A DNA stretch of 64,000 nt from Emmonsiellopsis sp. PD_33 (taxonomy: Eukaryota; Ascomycota; Eurotiomycetes; Onygenales; Ajellomycetaceae). Each line of letters begins with the position of its first letter. Within the stretch, counting starts at the first letter, position 1. Both the position numbers and the translations under genes were made by a program. The notes under the pieces were generated by a model. It did no database searches. It was not told the origin of the DNA and saw nothing but the letters and a program-made list of their open reading frames with translations. Below are positions 43,970 through 56,199 of this stretch, piece after piece. Where the stretch lies: the NCBI GenBank assembly GCA_032988165.1, contig JANTQF010000094.1, forward strand, positions 1-64,000. Reading direction: 5' to 3'.

Positions 43970-45725
43970 ATGTTGTCAAACTTCTATATCCCGCTCCTTT
44001 CCATTCTGCTCATCATCATCGCAATCGCATCCAGCACTCCAGCCCCGGAACTCCTTACCTCCCGTGCAGGCAAAGACACATTTCCAGTAATCTACCAACT
44101 GCCACGAGCCCCATCGTCAAGCAACAAAGGAGAACCGCTCATCAACAACTGCGCCCCCGTCTGCAGCTACCTCTCCAGAATCTACCGAGACAAAATCAGC
44201 CACCGGGGAACAGAAAACTACACCTCCTTCGAAACCAGCTTCTGGTCCATCCAGCAATCCACCCTGTCACCCCTATGTATCTTCCGTCCACAAACCGTCC
44301 AAGAGGTCGCCGTCGCACTACACGTAATCACACAACGAGAGTGCCCATTTTCGGTACGGAGCGGTGGACATGCTGCGTTTGCCGGTGCGTCGAATATCGA
44401 GGATGGGATTGCGTTTGATCTACGCGGCCTTGACAAGGTGACGATATCCGAGGATGGGAGGAGTGCTGTGGTCGGCGCGGGGAGTACGTGGTACGATGTT
44501 TATAAGGCGCTGGAGACGAGGAATCTTACGGCGGTTGGGGCGAGGGATGCGGGGGTTGGGGTTGGTGGGTTTATACTTGGAGGTAAGGGGTGTTTTTTTT
44601 TACTCTTACCAGACGTTTCGGGTACGCAGCTAATAAATACTGTTTTTAGGGGGGATCTCGTATGTATCCAATTTATATGGCTGGGCCTGCAATAATGTTC
44701 AGAACTACGAGGTAACGAAGCACTTTTACATCCCATCTGAGATTGCAGACCTGCAAACGGGAAACATGAACTCACACTTACGATATGGTACCTACACATA
44801 GCTCGTTGGCGCCCATGGAGGCATCCGAAACGTCGACGTCTCCAACCCAGAACTCTTCCACGCCCTCTGCGGTGGTGGTAACAATTTCGGCATCGTAACC
44901 CACTTCACCCTAAACACGTTCCCCCAAGGTCCCATCTGGCAAGGCGCAAAAACCTTCGACATTTCTCAAAAATCTCCCATCCTCGATGCATACGTATCTT
45001 TTGCCCTTAATGCCCCGCAAGATATCTATAGTATGAACAGCTTCACGTCGTTCAACTACGAAGGGGGAGTCGAAAGTGCGAGTATGGTCTTCCATAATCT
45101 GAACGGCACATCGGATCCAGCTATCTTCGACGAAATGAAGGAGATCCCCACCCTACACGTGAGGGAGGATGTAGGGTCTCTCTCTCAGCTCTCGAAGATT
45201 CTAGGAGATGCGTCACCGTCAGGGTTCAGAAATACATACTGGACGTACACGTTTAAAGTTGACAGGCAGGTTGCTGGATTCCTAATCGACACGTTCCTCG
45301 ATGCCATCGAGCCTTTAAAGCACTCTATCAGGGGCCTTCAACGCATCTACTGCATCCTACAATCCATCACGACGCCCACCCTAACGCACATGCAAAATAA
45401 CCTCATGGGCCTCTCTGTCGATGACGGACCATATACACTCGCCCTGCTAACAGCCGTCTGGACTGAGGAGTCAGATGATAAGCTTATCCATACTACCTTT
45501 GCAGAAGTGGTGCGCAAGACGAAGGAGAAGGCGCAGGAGGTGGGTGTGGACGTAGAGTTTCTGTACATGAATTATGCCAGCCAGTTTCAGGATCCTATTG
45601 GGGGGTACGGGGAGGAGAATGTGCGCAAGCTTCGAGAGGCCGCCAAGTACGATGACCCTGGGCAGGTTTTGGGAAGGCTTCTGAATGGTGGGTTTAAGAT
45701 TTATGGCGGCGAGGTGAGGTCTTGA
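43970..45725 (+). CDS. Secreted FAD-linked oxidase, berberine-bridge-enzyme family
   Basis: Exons 43970-44582, 44650-44711 and 44802-45725 give 532 aa. The first 20 residues (FYIPLLSILLIIIAIASSTP) form a signal peptide. The FAD-binding PCMH domain contains CIFRPQTVQEVAVALHVI and PFSVRSGGHAAFAGASN, with the His of SGGH as the expected covalent flavin attachment, then GGISYVSNLYGWACNNV and GGGNNFGIVTHFTL. The C-terminal BBE tail ends YMNYASQFQDPIGGYGEENVRKL, where N-Y is the usual flavin contact. Such enzymes oxidise oligosaccharides (AA7 type), alkaloids or secondary metabolites and make hydrogen peroxide. A 62-nt middle exon is required by phase. With an alpha-xylosidase directly downstream, an oligosaccharide substrate is possible but unproven. 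Confidence 0.88.
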
Positions 45726-46026
45726 GGCGTCTGTTGTGAACTTTCCCATTTGGGTGTACTTGGCAGTATGTGCAGTGAAGTTTATCACAAGACGTTTTTG
45801 TTTTTGTGGTTCGAAGTCTATCACATCCTCTGGTAACTTTTTTCTATAAATAAGTTATTTAAGGGTTAAAAAAAGTTTCCTTCTGAAGTTAACTTAATTT
45901 TTAGAGTTCGTAAACAAAAAAACTATCTACTACATTAGGAAAGAAGACAATATCACAACCCAGAATCTGGCATTCCATAGACCGGCCACCATGTATATGC
46001 CCATTTCGCCTCCAGAAACCAATCAT
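45726..46026. other. Short convergent intergenic region
   Basis: About 300 bp between the stop codons of the oxidase (+) and the alpha-xylosidase (-). AT-rich with T and A runs, serving as the 3' flank of both genes. Confidence 0.5.
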
Positions 46027-48629
46027 CTACGAACCTTGAACAAGTGGCACAACTCTCGCGCGGGCTTTCTCTGGATCGCTTGCCTCGCTCTCAAACGGAA
46101 TAACCTTCAACACGTCATGGACAACATTCGGGTCAACTACCGTGACATCACCCTTCACCGCAACGGTACTGTTGACCAAAACCTCCAACCCATTAAACGG
46201 ATCCCCCTGCGGCGCGCTCAGCTTGTAATTAACAGGCGTCACTGAGCCAGGACGAATGAGAATCGGCAGCGTATCAAAGTCATGTGTCTCCGTATACCAC
46301 CGCCCACACTCATATGTCTTGCCATGATCGAACCATGAGATCCATCTCGCACCAGCAGGACTGGAATTCTCACCGACGTGCGGGACATAGAACGTCACCG
46401 TTCCCTCCTCAGTGAAAACAGGCGCGATGAGCAGGTTGCTGCCGAACATGTACTGCGTGTCGAGAGCATAGGTATTCAGATCATCAGGGAACTCAACAAA
46501 CATCGGCCGCATGAGCGGCGTGCCCTGCTTGTGGGCAACCAGTGCTTCCTGCAGGATATACGGAGTCAATGCAATCTTGCGCTTCACGCAATCCCGCAGC
46601 ACATCACTGCAGTCTTCACCATAAATCCACGGCACGCGATAGGAGGAGGAGCCATGGAGTCGCGAGTGCGTAGATAATAGCCCAAACTGCACCCAGCGCT
46701 TATACAGCGACGGCGGCGGCTTTCCTTCGAACCCGCCGATATCAGAAGCCCAGAACGCGTAGCCGGACAGCATGAGGCTGAGTCCGCCACGGAGCGATTC
46801 GGCCATGGCTTCGAAGGTGCTCTCGCAGTCTCCGCCCCAGTGGACCGGGTAGGCTTGGCCGCCTGGTGCAGTGCTGCGGGCGAACAGGCATGCTTGGGAT
46901 TTTCCGACGCGGTTGGCCATTGTTTCGTAGACGACCTTGTTGTAGAGCAGGGCGTAGTAGTTGTGCATTCGGACTGGGTCGGAGTTGTCGTGGTATTTGA
47001 CGTTTTTGTAGGGGATGCGCTCGGCGAAGTCGGTTTTGAAGGAGTCTACGCCCATTTCCATGAGGCGTTGGAGGTGGTTGCAGTACCAGGTGATGGCGGC
47101 GGGGTTGGTGAAGTCTACGACGGCCATGCCGGCTTGCCAGAAGTCCCACTGCCAGACGGAGCCGTCGGCGCGCTGGAAGGTGTTAACGGCGTCCTTTTAT
47201 ATAATCTCTAGGGGGGGTCTGGGTATACCTTGATAAAATATCCCCCCTTTTTGCCCTCCTTGAACAACGGCGAGGCTTGACCAATGTATGGGTTAATCCA
47301 GACACTGATTTTGAGACCCCTTTCCTTCAACCGTTTGATGTAGCCCGCAGCGTCGGGGAACATGTCCGAATCAAAGTCGAAATCGCACCATTGGTAAGAT
47401 TTCATCCAGAAGCAGTCAAAGTGAAAGACGCCCAGGGGTATATCCCGCTCTTTGAAACCGTCAAGGAATCCGGTCACTGTCTGCTCGTCGTAGTTCGTAG
47501 TAAAACCTTCTGCCGTTAGTATGTCGTCCAAGCATCAAGCAGGATATTGGTTCACTCCTTACTAGTTGTCAGCCAGAGGTTGTAGGTCCACGCAGGCGGG
47601 AGAGCAGGTCTGCCGGTAAGCTGGGTGTAGCGGTTGATAATCTCCTTCGGATTTGCTCCGTGAATCACAAAGTATTCAATCTCTTGTCCGGGCACTGATA
47701 TGTTCACTCTGCTGGTCCTTTCCGATTGCAGTTCCAAGCTGACTTTTCCCGGGTGGTTAATAAAGACGCCATATCCCTTTGAGCTCATATAGAACGGGAT
47801 ATTTTTGTACGCAAGTTCCGACGAAGTTCCACCGTCTTCATTCCAGACGTCGACGGTTTGACCGTTCTTCACAAATGGGCCGAAGCGCTCTCCAAGGCCG
47901 TAGAGCTTTTCACCCACGCCCAGATCCAAGGCTGCAAGCATATATCCTTCTCGTTCGAAAAAGATTCCATCTTCGAAACGAGACTTTTCCGTCGTTTGAT
48001 CCCCCACATAGCCGATGGAACGAAAGGGGTGGCCAGTCAATCTTCCCGATGCTCCTTTGAAGGAAAATCCAAGCTTGTTAGGACTGGTATTGATCGAGAG
48101 TGTCAATGGTCCGCTGGTGTAATCCAAATTTTCACCCTTCGTTTCAGTTATCGCAACTGTGTGGCCTGGTTTTGGCGACGCGATGTGATAGTGCGGGCCT
48201 TGATCCAATCCTCCATCCCTAAGATCAATCATCGAGTCCGGTCAGTCCTTGTTTGATTTCTCTAGCAGACCAGATGAATCTATAAAGTAATGACCTACCA
48301 ATGTACCAGCTTAACGCCAACAATGCCCTCCACCGGCGAAGAAATCTCAGCAGAAATCGTTGCTAATCTCGTTCGTTAACCAGAAACCCCCTCTATTATC
48401 CATCTGTCTCTCCTAACTAACCCGAGTTAAGTGTGTCACCACGTCTAGTCTGTATTTTGTTGAGAAGCAAATCAACCTTGGAGCCGTCAACACGAAGCCG
48501 TTCAACATTGCTCATCCAGTCGATTTGGATACCTTCCTATTAAACGATATCAGTTAATTCAGCAGAACCACAGCAGAATTGGATCGCTAAACATACCCTC
48601 AGCCTCCACATGCCCTCAGTGAACTTCAT
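46027..48629 (-). CDS. GH31 alpha-xylosidase (YicI-like)
   Basis: Six minus-strand exons (48629-48597, 48536-48422, 48362-48299, 48218-47563, 47506-47229, 47172-46027) give 763 aa, close to the 772 aa of E. coli YicI. It removes alpha-linked xylose from xyloglucan oligosaccharides and isoprimeverose. Landmarks are SPVEGIVGVKLVHWDGGLDQ rebuilt over an intron, VGEKLYGLGERFGPFVKNGQ, ALPPAWTYNLWLTTSFTTNY, GVFHFDCFWMKSYQWCDF, the nucleophile motif SFKTDFAERIP and the acid/base motif FWASDIGGFEG, then HSRLHGSSSYRVPW. The usual FKTDFGE is FKTDFAE here. No signal peptide is visible, so it is probably intracellular, acting on imported oligosaccharides. The start has 11 codons in exon 1; it is the first ATG compatible with the splice phase. 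Confidence 0.93.
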
Positions 48630-49295
48630 CTTGATACTGTCTGTTCAGAATCCCTTGCACAAAAACCCCCCCAAGAATAATGCAGTCTTGAGCTCGTTAT
48701 TTGCAGCTGGTGAATATAATTATCGAATAAAATGGATATTCAGCTCAATTCTTCCACATCCTGCTATAGATTGTGAAGATGCAGAACTCATTTTCATCCA
48801 CGGGAAAGAAGAAATCGAAATCAGTTCCTCTTCAAGCTCGGACATCCCGTGCAGGATTCGGCGCTGCGGGGTATTGACAGCCGGAGTTATCCCGCCTGGA
48901 TGAGGCGGGGCATATCAGCATTTTCCGCACAACCGCTATAGCGATGAACCTATTATTATTATATGACGAATAATAATATATCGGGTTCAGATGCTTCGGC
49001 CATCCCAAGCATGTCCTGGTGCTAGGTGGGTTTTTATCAATAAAACCGTTCTTTCTGCTGAGGTCAATTGATTCTTTGGCCGTCCAGCTTCTTACAATCG
49101 AATCGCGGCCCGGTTCTCCGCTAGCACTCCATCCCACAGCCCACTTCGCCCACCGGTACCACTTATCCCGCTTTTTCCACCTGTGCAGTAAAAAGACGAA
49201 GAGGAAATAGACGCCAAGTGTTTTTTTTTTGATAATTCTCCGGTAGCTCACTAGTTCAGTTATGCAAATGCAGGCTGTGTGGTTAACTCGTTATG
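48630..49295. other. Promoter region of the alpha-xylosidase, next to the transposon nest
   Basis: About 670 bp. Normal composition up to about 49250, then the first transposon begins. The transposon edge lies 667 bp from the alpha-xylosidase ATG, so the promoter is short and borders AT-rich DNA. Confidence 0.5.
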
Positions 49296-49418
49296 TATTG
49301 TGCCTTGCAAAAACCATGCAAAAGTCACATGATTCAGCCCTTGGCAGAAACACACACCAAAAAAACACATGTCATTCCCACCCAGCATAGAAAATAGAGA
49401 TGAAAAAAATAAACAAAC
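49296..49418 (+). repeat. Left terminal inverted repeat of the mariner element
   Basis: Pairs with 63641-63760. Differences between the arms are mainly C/T and G/A. Confidence 0.85.
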
Positions 49419-49557
49419 CTTTCTACCCATCAAAACACACATTTTTGACTCCATTTTTTGCATGTAATTACTCTATATCCACCTTTTTTTAAGATGACTA
49501 CCTCTGCAAATCATTCTCACCATTCAAACAGCTAAAAACCCCACTAAATGCATACTC

Positions 49558-51630
49558 ATAGTAGTGCAAAGACCACCCTAAATGCAGCAGCCACTGCAAA
49601 GAGGACCCCACAGAATGTGGCAGCTGTAAAGACTGTCAAAAAGGCTGCAAGAAAAAAGCCTACTCTAAGGAGGAAGAAGGCTGCACTGCAGGCAGTTCAG
49701 ATTACTCTTACACTACTGTAGATTTAAATCTCCAATTTAGAGGCCATTATTACAGTAAATACTGATAATGAGGCTTTCTCCCCATATAAATTCAAATCAT
49801 TCTCATCAGAGCTATTCCCCAAGCTGTCTCTTAAGCTATTCCTTAAGTAAGAACTATCACTGCAGGCATTATCATCACTAGAGAATCAAGTATAGTTTGA
49901 AGATTCATCTTCACTAGATCTAGAGCTAGAGCTAGAGACTCAGACTATAACACACACCTATTATAATAGAGTCAGTTAAATACTAGGTGATAACAAGGAA
50001 CTGGTCTCATTCAGTCTCTTTAAATATATTAAACTTAAAGGCCAGAAGATCCCTCTATTTAGCATCTTTATGACTACTATTATAGATAATACAGTGTTAA
50101 TTACCTGCATCAAGATCAAAGCTCATAAGATAGTAAAGGAATGGGATGCAAAGAATTCAGGAAAGAAGGCTAGATTTAACTATATAATTATAATTTACTT
50201 TAGTAAAAAATAGAATATAAATAACACACTCATCTTCAACACTTAGTATGACTGTCATTAAATTCACCCACTGCTAAAGCAATATTAATACAACAGTGAG
50301 AAGTGGTTTAAAGTCCAACTAGTGACATTTTTCAGGGCTAAAATTATAAATGCTAAGGCTATAGCTGCTATAGCTGTAGCTGTAAATGTAAAAGTTGTAC
50401 AGTTAGTTAAGCTAACATTCAAAAAATATATAAAAAATATCAAAAATAAACTAGAATCTCCTACACAGCCAGTAAAATCACCTCACATTGTAGAAGTAGA
50501 TGATAATGAGAATATTATAGAGAAATCTACTCACATCACATTTACTACTAAATAACATGTCAAATTAAAGACTAAATGTAATAAAGAGGACAAGCTCAGT
50601 CAATTAAGCAGAGAACTGGAGAAGTAATAGTGATATTAACATTCAAACTACAGGAATTATAATAGGGGAGTCTGCTGAATCTCATTAAATAATCTCTATA
50701 TTTCTATAGTTACTAGTAAGATTAGTAACTGGATGTTTGATATAATAAAGGATAAAGCTACACTGTAGGTCTCAGGCAGCAAATTAATCAAAAGACTTCT
50801 TGGGCAGGATCCAAAATATTTAAAAAAGATAATAGAAGCTGAGATTACATCTAAGGCTTCAAATTAATCTATACAGCTCAGTCTGCTAGTTATTATATTT
50901 CCTCTAAGTGCTCCTGCAGTGCCTGCAGCACAGAATGGAATAAGTGATTTAATGAATATAATAATAATAAAATATTTAATAGAGATGATAGATAGAAAGT
51001 CTTCTTATCCCCTATATCTATTATATTCTTTACTGGATTTATTCAATTTAGTATTTAATCTACCTGCTAACATGCCAGCTACATTGAATCTATCATATCT
51101 ATCAAATCTAATAAGTTCTATAAAGTCATTAAATAATCAAATAATTTTAGCAGACCTACTCTTCAAACTACCATTAATTTCCTCTCTCCTCCTCTCCCCT
51201 AAATCTGAGCTTCCACTATGCAGTAGTTCTCTACTAATACTGGGTTCCATAGCTGATCAGATCTGAGACAAATATTTCAACTAGCTCATTATTAAACACT
51301 CAATGTGCATAAACTCCATTAGAGACATAAAAGATATATTCAAATAGGAGGTCTTTAAGTTGGATATAATTTATAAACTACCTGAAGAGGAATTACATAG
51401 ATTTAATATACTACAGAGTGTTTTCTATATGATTCAGAATGGATTAAAAGATCCTATATGGCTTTAACATCTCAGAGAGTTCAAATATAAGATCTATAGT
51501 AGAAGTACAGCTAGTTTTAGACCTACTACAGGAGATTCAACACTTCAGAGTGAGAAGGAGGATTCACAGTTTCTTAATGCTAAGATATAGTTGATCAACA
51601 GAAATGTAGATTCTATTAATTATATATAGT
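49558..51630 (+). pseudogene. Second, unrecognised reading frame of the mariner element
   Basis: From the ATG at 49558 the plus strand reads a basic, Ala/Lys-rich segment (KRTPQNVAAVKTVKKAARKK), an acidic Ser/Glu stretch and SLFKYIKLKGQKIPLFSIFM in broken succession. Further on come KLPEEELHRFNILQSVFYMI and FRPTTGDSTLQSEKEDSQFL near 51370-51590. Stops interrupt it throughout. It converges with the transposase and ends about 30 bp from its stop. I do not recognise the family. Such a frame is unusual for a Tc1/mariner element, which normally has one gene. Confidence 0.5.
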
Positions 51631-51659
51631 AAAATAGTCTTTTAATTAATATAAGCTAA

Positions 51660-52223
51660 TTAAAAATATCCTCTTGCATTAGAATCTCCTATAAAATTCC
51701 TCATAGTATAGTGTAGAAACTTCTTAAAATCTTCACTGAACTACTCATTAATCAGAGCTCTATACCTTCATATTCAGATCTTCAATGTGTGAAAAGACTC
51801 CTTAATTGGGTTATAATCTGGCAAATATAGAGGTAAAAATAATAGGCTAACCCCTGCCTCTATACATAAGGCCTTGAGCTCTTGAGAACAGTGTATATTA
51901 TAGTTATCTATTATTATAATATGGTATCCTTACTGGCAGTTAGGTAGGATGTAAAGCCATACAAATTCATTAAATCTCTTAGTATTATATAAGTTATGGA
52001 AGATGTCATAAGCCTTATATCCATTAATAGTTATAGCAAGCAAGATAGATTATCTACTTAACCTCTTATAGAGAGTTCTAACTTAGCATGGGAAGTCTCT
52101 TACTAATCATTCATATCTTTAATTAGCTATACATTTATTTGCAGTACTCTCATCAAGAAAGATGAACTATTCAGGTTCATATTAAGATATCTATGCAAGT
52201 TATACCTGGCAAAGCTTAGAATC
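51660..52223 (-). pseudogene. Mariner transposase, C-terminal half
   Basis: Minus-strand reading gives FIFLDESTANK (first catalytic D), LAITINGYKAYDIFHNLYN, YHIIIIDNYNIHCSQEL (second D) and LLFLPLYLPDYNPIKESF, the DYNPIE box with the third acidic residue. This order defines the IS630/Tc1-mariner DDE/D core. Stops interrupt the frame. It is cut at its N-terminal side exactly at the hAT insertion; the missing part lies at 63191-63570. Confidence 0.88.
52216..52223 (+). repeat. hAT target-site duplication TTAGAATC, left copy
   Basis: Eight bases next to the hAT end, repeated at 63191-63198. Eight base pairs is the hAT standard. Confidence 0.9.
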
Positions 52224-52899
52224 TAGTGTTGTAAACCTAACCCATAAACCTGCTGAGTTTCAAACCCAAAAAAAAAAAAAGCCTCACTTGAGTGGGTTCA
52301 CTTGCTGCTGATTTTTTTTTTCTTATGTTAGATTTTCAGAGTCAAACCTGATTGATTTTTTCAAACCTAGTAAGTTTGAAAAATAAAGTTATGCATACAT
52401 AAATTCACCCCAAGATTTAATTAAGTTATATTAATATAATACTATTATGTGCAAGAATTGAATTTTGATTCCATCCATCACATTAGTCTTTTTCACTGTA
52501 GTGCCAGAAGAATTATTATTAATCAAGTGCTAAAAGATGAATGAAATGATATTTATTAACTATCAATAGCTGTAAACATATTAGAAGAGAAAAATATGAT
52601 CTAAAATAAATAAAAAGCACTACAATCTAGATCTACTACTCCCCCAAGTAATCTAATGTGAAATGAAATCCTCCAGTTCCACTCTTTGGGGTGTCCACTG
52701 TGAATAATGGGGCAAATCAAGCTGTGATGAGGTAGTTTGAAGGAGATGGTTATTATTAATCACTACCTGGAGGATAGGCTGCTAAGATGATATTACATTA
52801 TACAATATACTTTAAGGATGATGAAGCTTTTCTGGGGGAACATTAGTTAATAAGATATTCTATCTGAGCATTATTTTCTCCTCATCTTAGCTCTGAACC

Positions 52900-55560
52900 T
52901 CATTCATGACTTCCTTAAAATCATTAAAGTCTAATATATAATTATCTGAGAGTTCATCATCTTTCTTCTCATTCTCATTGCCTAACCCATCATCCCTCAT
53001 ATATACCTCATTACCTATATATATACTGGGAGGTGGGATGAACACCTTCTGCATCTAGCACTAATCACCCATATAATGGAGTATGATGGCTTGAATAGTT
53101 GATGATTGCAGGTGATTTTAAAGGTATGCACAGATCTAATAGAAAATTAAGAATGTATATTCTAGCTTTATTGTGTTACTCTGTATGATCAGGATGTCAC
53201 ATATAATATGAATGAGGATGGGAAACTGTGCTTGTCTCTATTTCTAGTAGTTGAGTAGTGATATATTTTTTACTAACTCTAAATAATAAATTAGAACTTA
53301 AGTTTAATATGATCAGAAGGAGAAGAATATACCTTCATTAAGATATTACTTAATCTCTTATGGTAAGATTATAGGGGAAGAATGACTTTAACTAGATGAC
53401 TCATATTTGTATTTGCAATGTTAATTTACATTATCTAAAATCTTCTTCAGTATGATATGCTCATACTTGTACTTCTGAACATTTCTATAGTCTTAAGGAG
53501 ATAAACCTGCCATTAATTTCTGTGTCAGTTTGTCCTTATATAATTAATATACCTTCATAAAGACATTTAGGTATTCCTCATACCAGTCCACATTATTATC
53601 CAATTAGACACTATTATGGAACTTCAATGATTTGAGGCCTAGATGAAGACATATTACTATAGCATAGAGATAACTATGATTCTCATTAATCTTTAAGTAG
53701 TACTAGTGTAACTTGATTGTTGCATTCTGAATACTCTTTTGAAGTTAATCATGCTAGGCACAGTGCTTTCTAGAGAGAGTATATTTAGTGAATTCAAGGA
53801 GGTTGAAAAGATGATTATACATGTGAAATATATGAGGAAGAAAGAACTCCTTTTCCTGAAACAGGCCATTTATTAGACTTTTAAATACTAAATAGATATC
53901 CACAAGATAAGTAATCTACTTTCACTTAGTAGCTGAGAAAGAGGAAAGATGATCTGCAAAATTATAATAAAGAATAAAGTAGTTCACAGTCTTTTAAAGC
54001 TTCAGCAGCTATTTCAATAGAAGATATGTTAAGTCCCATTGTGTAGAATAATTAATTTGCACTGTGAGTGCTGTTGTGTGAGAGAACTTAAGCTAACATT
54101 TCTTAAAATAAGAGACTTATTATGAGAAGTAATGAATAAATTGAGTAAACTAATGGATCTTAATGAAAATGAAACAATTAGAAAGATCATTAGGTCTAGA
54201 GGTAAAACACTTTATATCTTTTGTAAAGTACTACTAATATTTTCATTAAAAAAGTCATCATTCAGAGCAGGATCCAGTTCCTCCTGGGTATTTATATCAA
54301 TCTATTGGAAGATGATATCTAAATATAGTTGAAATATATATACCAGGCAAGAAATATACTGGTTTATCTCTAACTTCTGCAACTCTAAATTAGTGAATTG
54401 TGAGGTTAACTAGCTTGTTTACATTATCTGGAAGAGTGCCTGGGTGAGTATACTATTATTCCCTACATTATTAGTTGTATTAGCTAAGATCTGACCCCTA
54501 AGGTGATACTCATCTGTATATTTCAACATGAGATTTATCAGCTCCTAACCAGTATGTAACTTATAAACATGCTTAAAACCAAGCAGCATATTCATGAGTT
54601 GTCAATCCTCAGAGATAAAATGATCAAATATCCCCATGAAGGAGAGGTTCCTGTAGGGTAAGATCTAGTAATTAACACTGATTGAGATCTATGAGGTTGG
54701 AGACAATTTCTCCAGCTAATCTATAATAATCTTCTATGAGTTTACAAGTAGATAGTTTGTAATGATTTGTTGAGTAAAGATCCCTAAGAATAGATTAAAT
54801 GCTACCATCTGAATTAGCTGCTTGAACTCTGAATGATGAATAATATTAAATAGGGTCTAAATGATGATGATTATCTTAACCAGCTGAGTCAGAAGATTCT
54901 CCTTATTTAGAACTAAATAGGTATTTACTTTCTAGCTAATAGTCAGTTAGAACCTTGATTTAATCATAAGAAATGAAAAAACTCACATCCTCCCAGACAA
55001 AGAACTCTATCATTTTATGTTTATACTGTGACTTGCTCTGTTTCTAGATTTAAGTAGCATATTTCTTGAGATGGCAACTGAGGATCTTTATGCCATGATT
55101 TTTTAGAATTAAATTAGCTATGAGCTAGCTGCAATGTGCATACTGTGCCTTTAGAACCCCATTAGAATATATCATCATCTCATTGAATTCTCTTCATACC
55201 TGACTTATTTGCTGTGTTGATCCCCAGGCAGCCATCTTCTTAATAAGCTTAAGATAGATAATTGATCATTTTATAATCTTTTATTACTAAAGGAAATTCA
55301 GATGATTCTTCTCATTAAAAATAATATAATACTTGCTGTGATTCCTCCTGATGATAATGATCAGCTCAGACAGTGCTGTATTTAATTAGAATACATAATT
55401 ATTAGCTGGTGAGCTACTGAGATTAACAGTGTCAGTGTGAGCTAACTGGCCTGGAGCTACTAGGGGTATTTCCTATACTACTAAGCTTGGGGTAGATGGA
55501 TCTGGTGATGATTAGTTCCTATCATTGGAGAAAACAGAGCTGAATGATGTGGGGAATGAA
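52900..55560 (-). pseudogene. hAT transposase remnant
   Basis: Minus-strand segments, in order. A BED-finger-like part near 55060-55160 reads KAQYAHCS ... NHGIKILSCHLKKYAT. ILANTTNNVGNN near 54480 corresponds to the D-N-A-x-N-N catalytic block. IQNATIKLH ... YYLKINENHSYLYAIVICLH near 53620-53740 corresponds to the helical region before the last catalytic glutamate. A dimerisation domain near 53060-53220 reads FPILIHIICDILIIQSNT then LQSSTIQAIILHYMGD. Stops break every segment. Segment order and spacing match hAT transposases; individual residues are heavily mutated. Confidence 0.82.
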
Positions 55561-56199
55561 GGTATTATAGAGAGACTATTAAGATATTAAGGCTGATAAA
55601 GTTAGAAAGGAGTAAAAAAATAAAGGGATATTAATAAATTTAATTATAAGAGAAAATTGAACTTAGATTGAATTCATCAATTAAACTCATAAGAGTATTC
55701 TAGTATTTAAGAGGATATTCTTTTTCTATTAGAGTACTTCAAGGGAAAAAATTTTTTATTGGGTTTTTCAAAAAAAAAGGAAAACATAAAGGAAAGGGAA
55801 AAGCAAGCAAATTGATCACATTGCTGTTAATAAAATATATCATTTTTTTATTATTATACTGTGAACTAGATATAATTTGTCTGCAAAAGAATATCAAGTA
55901 AACTTTTAAAATTTAAAGAAATTAATCTGCATTGAGATTCAACCATTATTGAAGATTCTTTGTACTTGTAAAACAAACTATTAATAGTACTATTAAATCA
56001 AAGTTTAATAGTTAAAAAGCTACCTCATACCATGACCTATAAATAAGAAATCCTGATCTAATCCCCTAATCTAATCAATCCAATCACCCTATACATTATA
56101 ATAAAGAAAAAACTGAAGTTAAAATCACTTTATTATCTTCTTACTAGTATCAGCCTTTAATTTTGTATTCATATGCATCTGAATTTGAAGGCTGATGAG

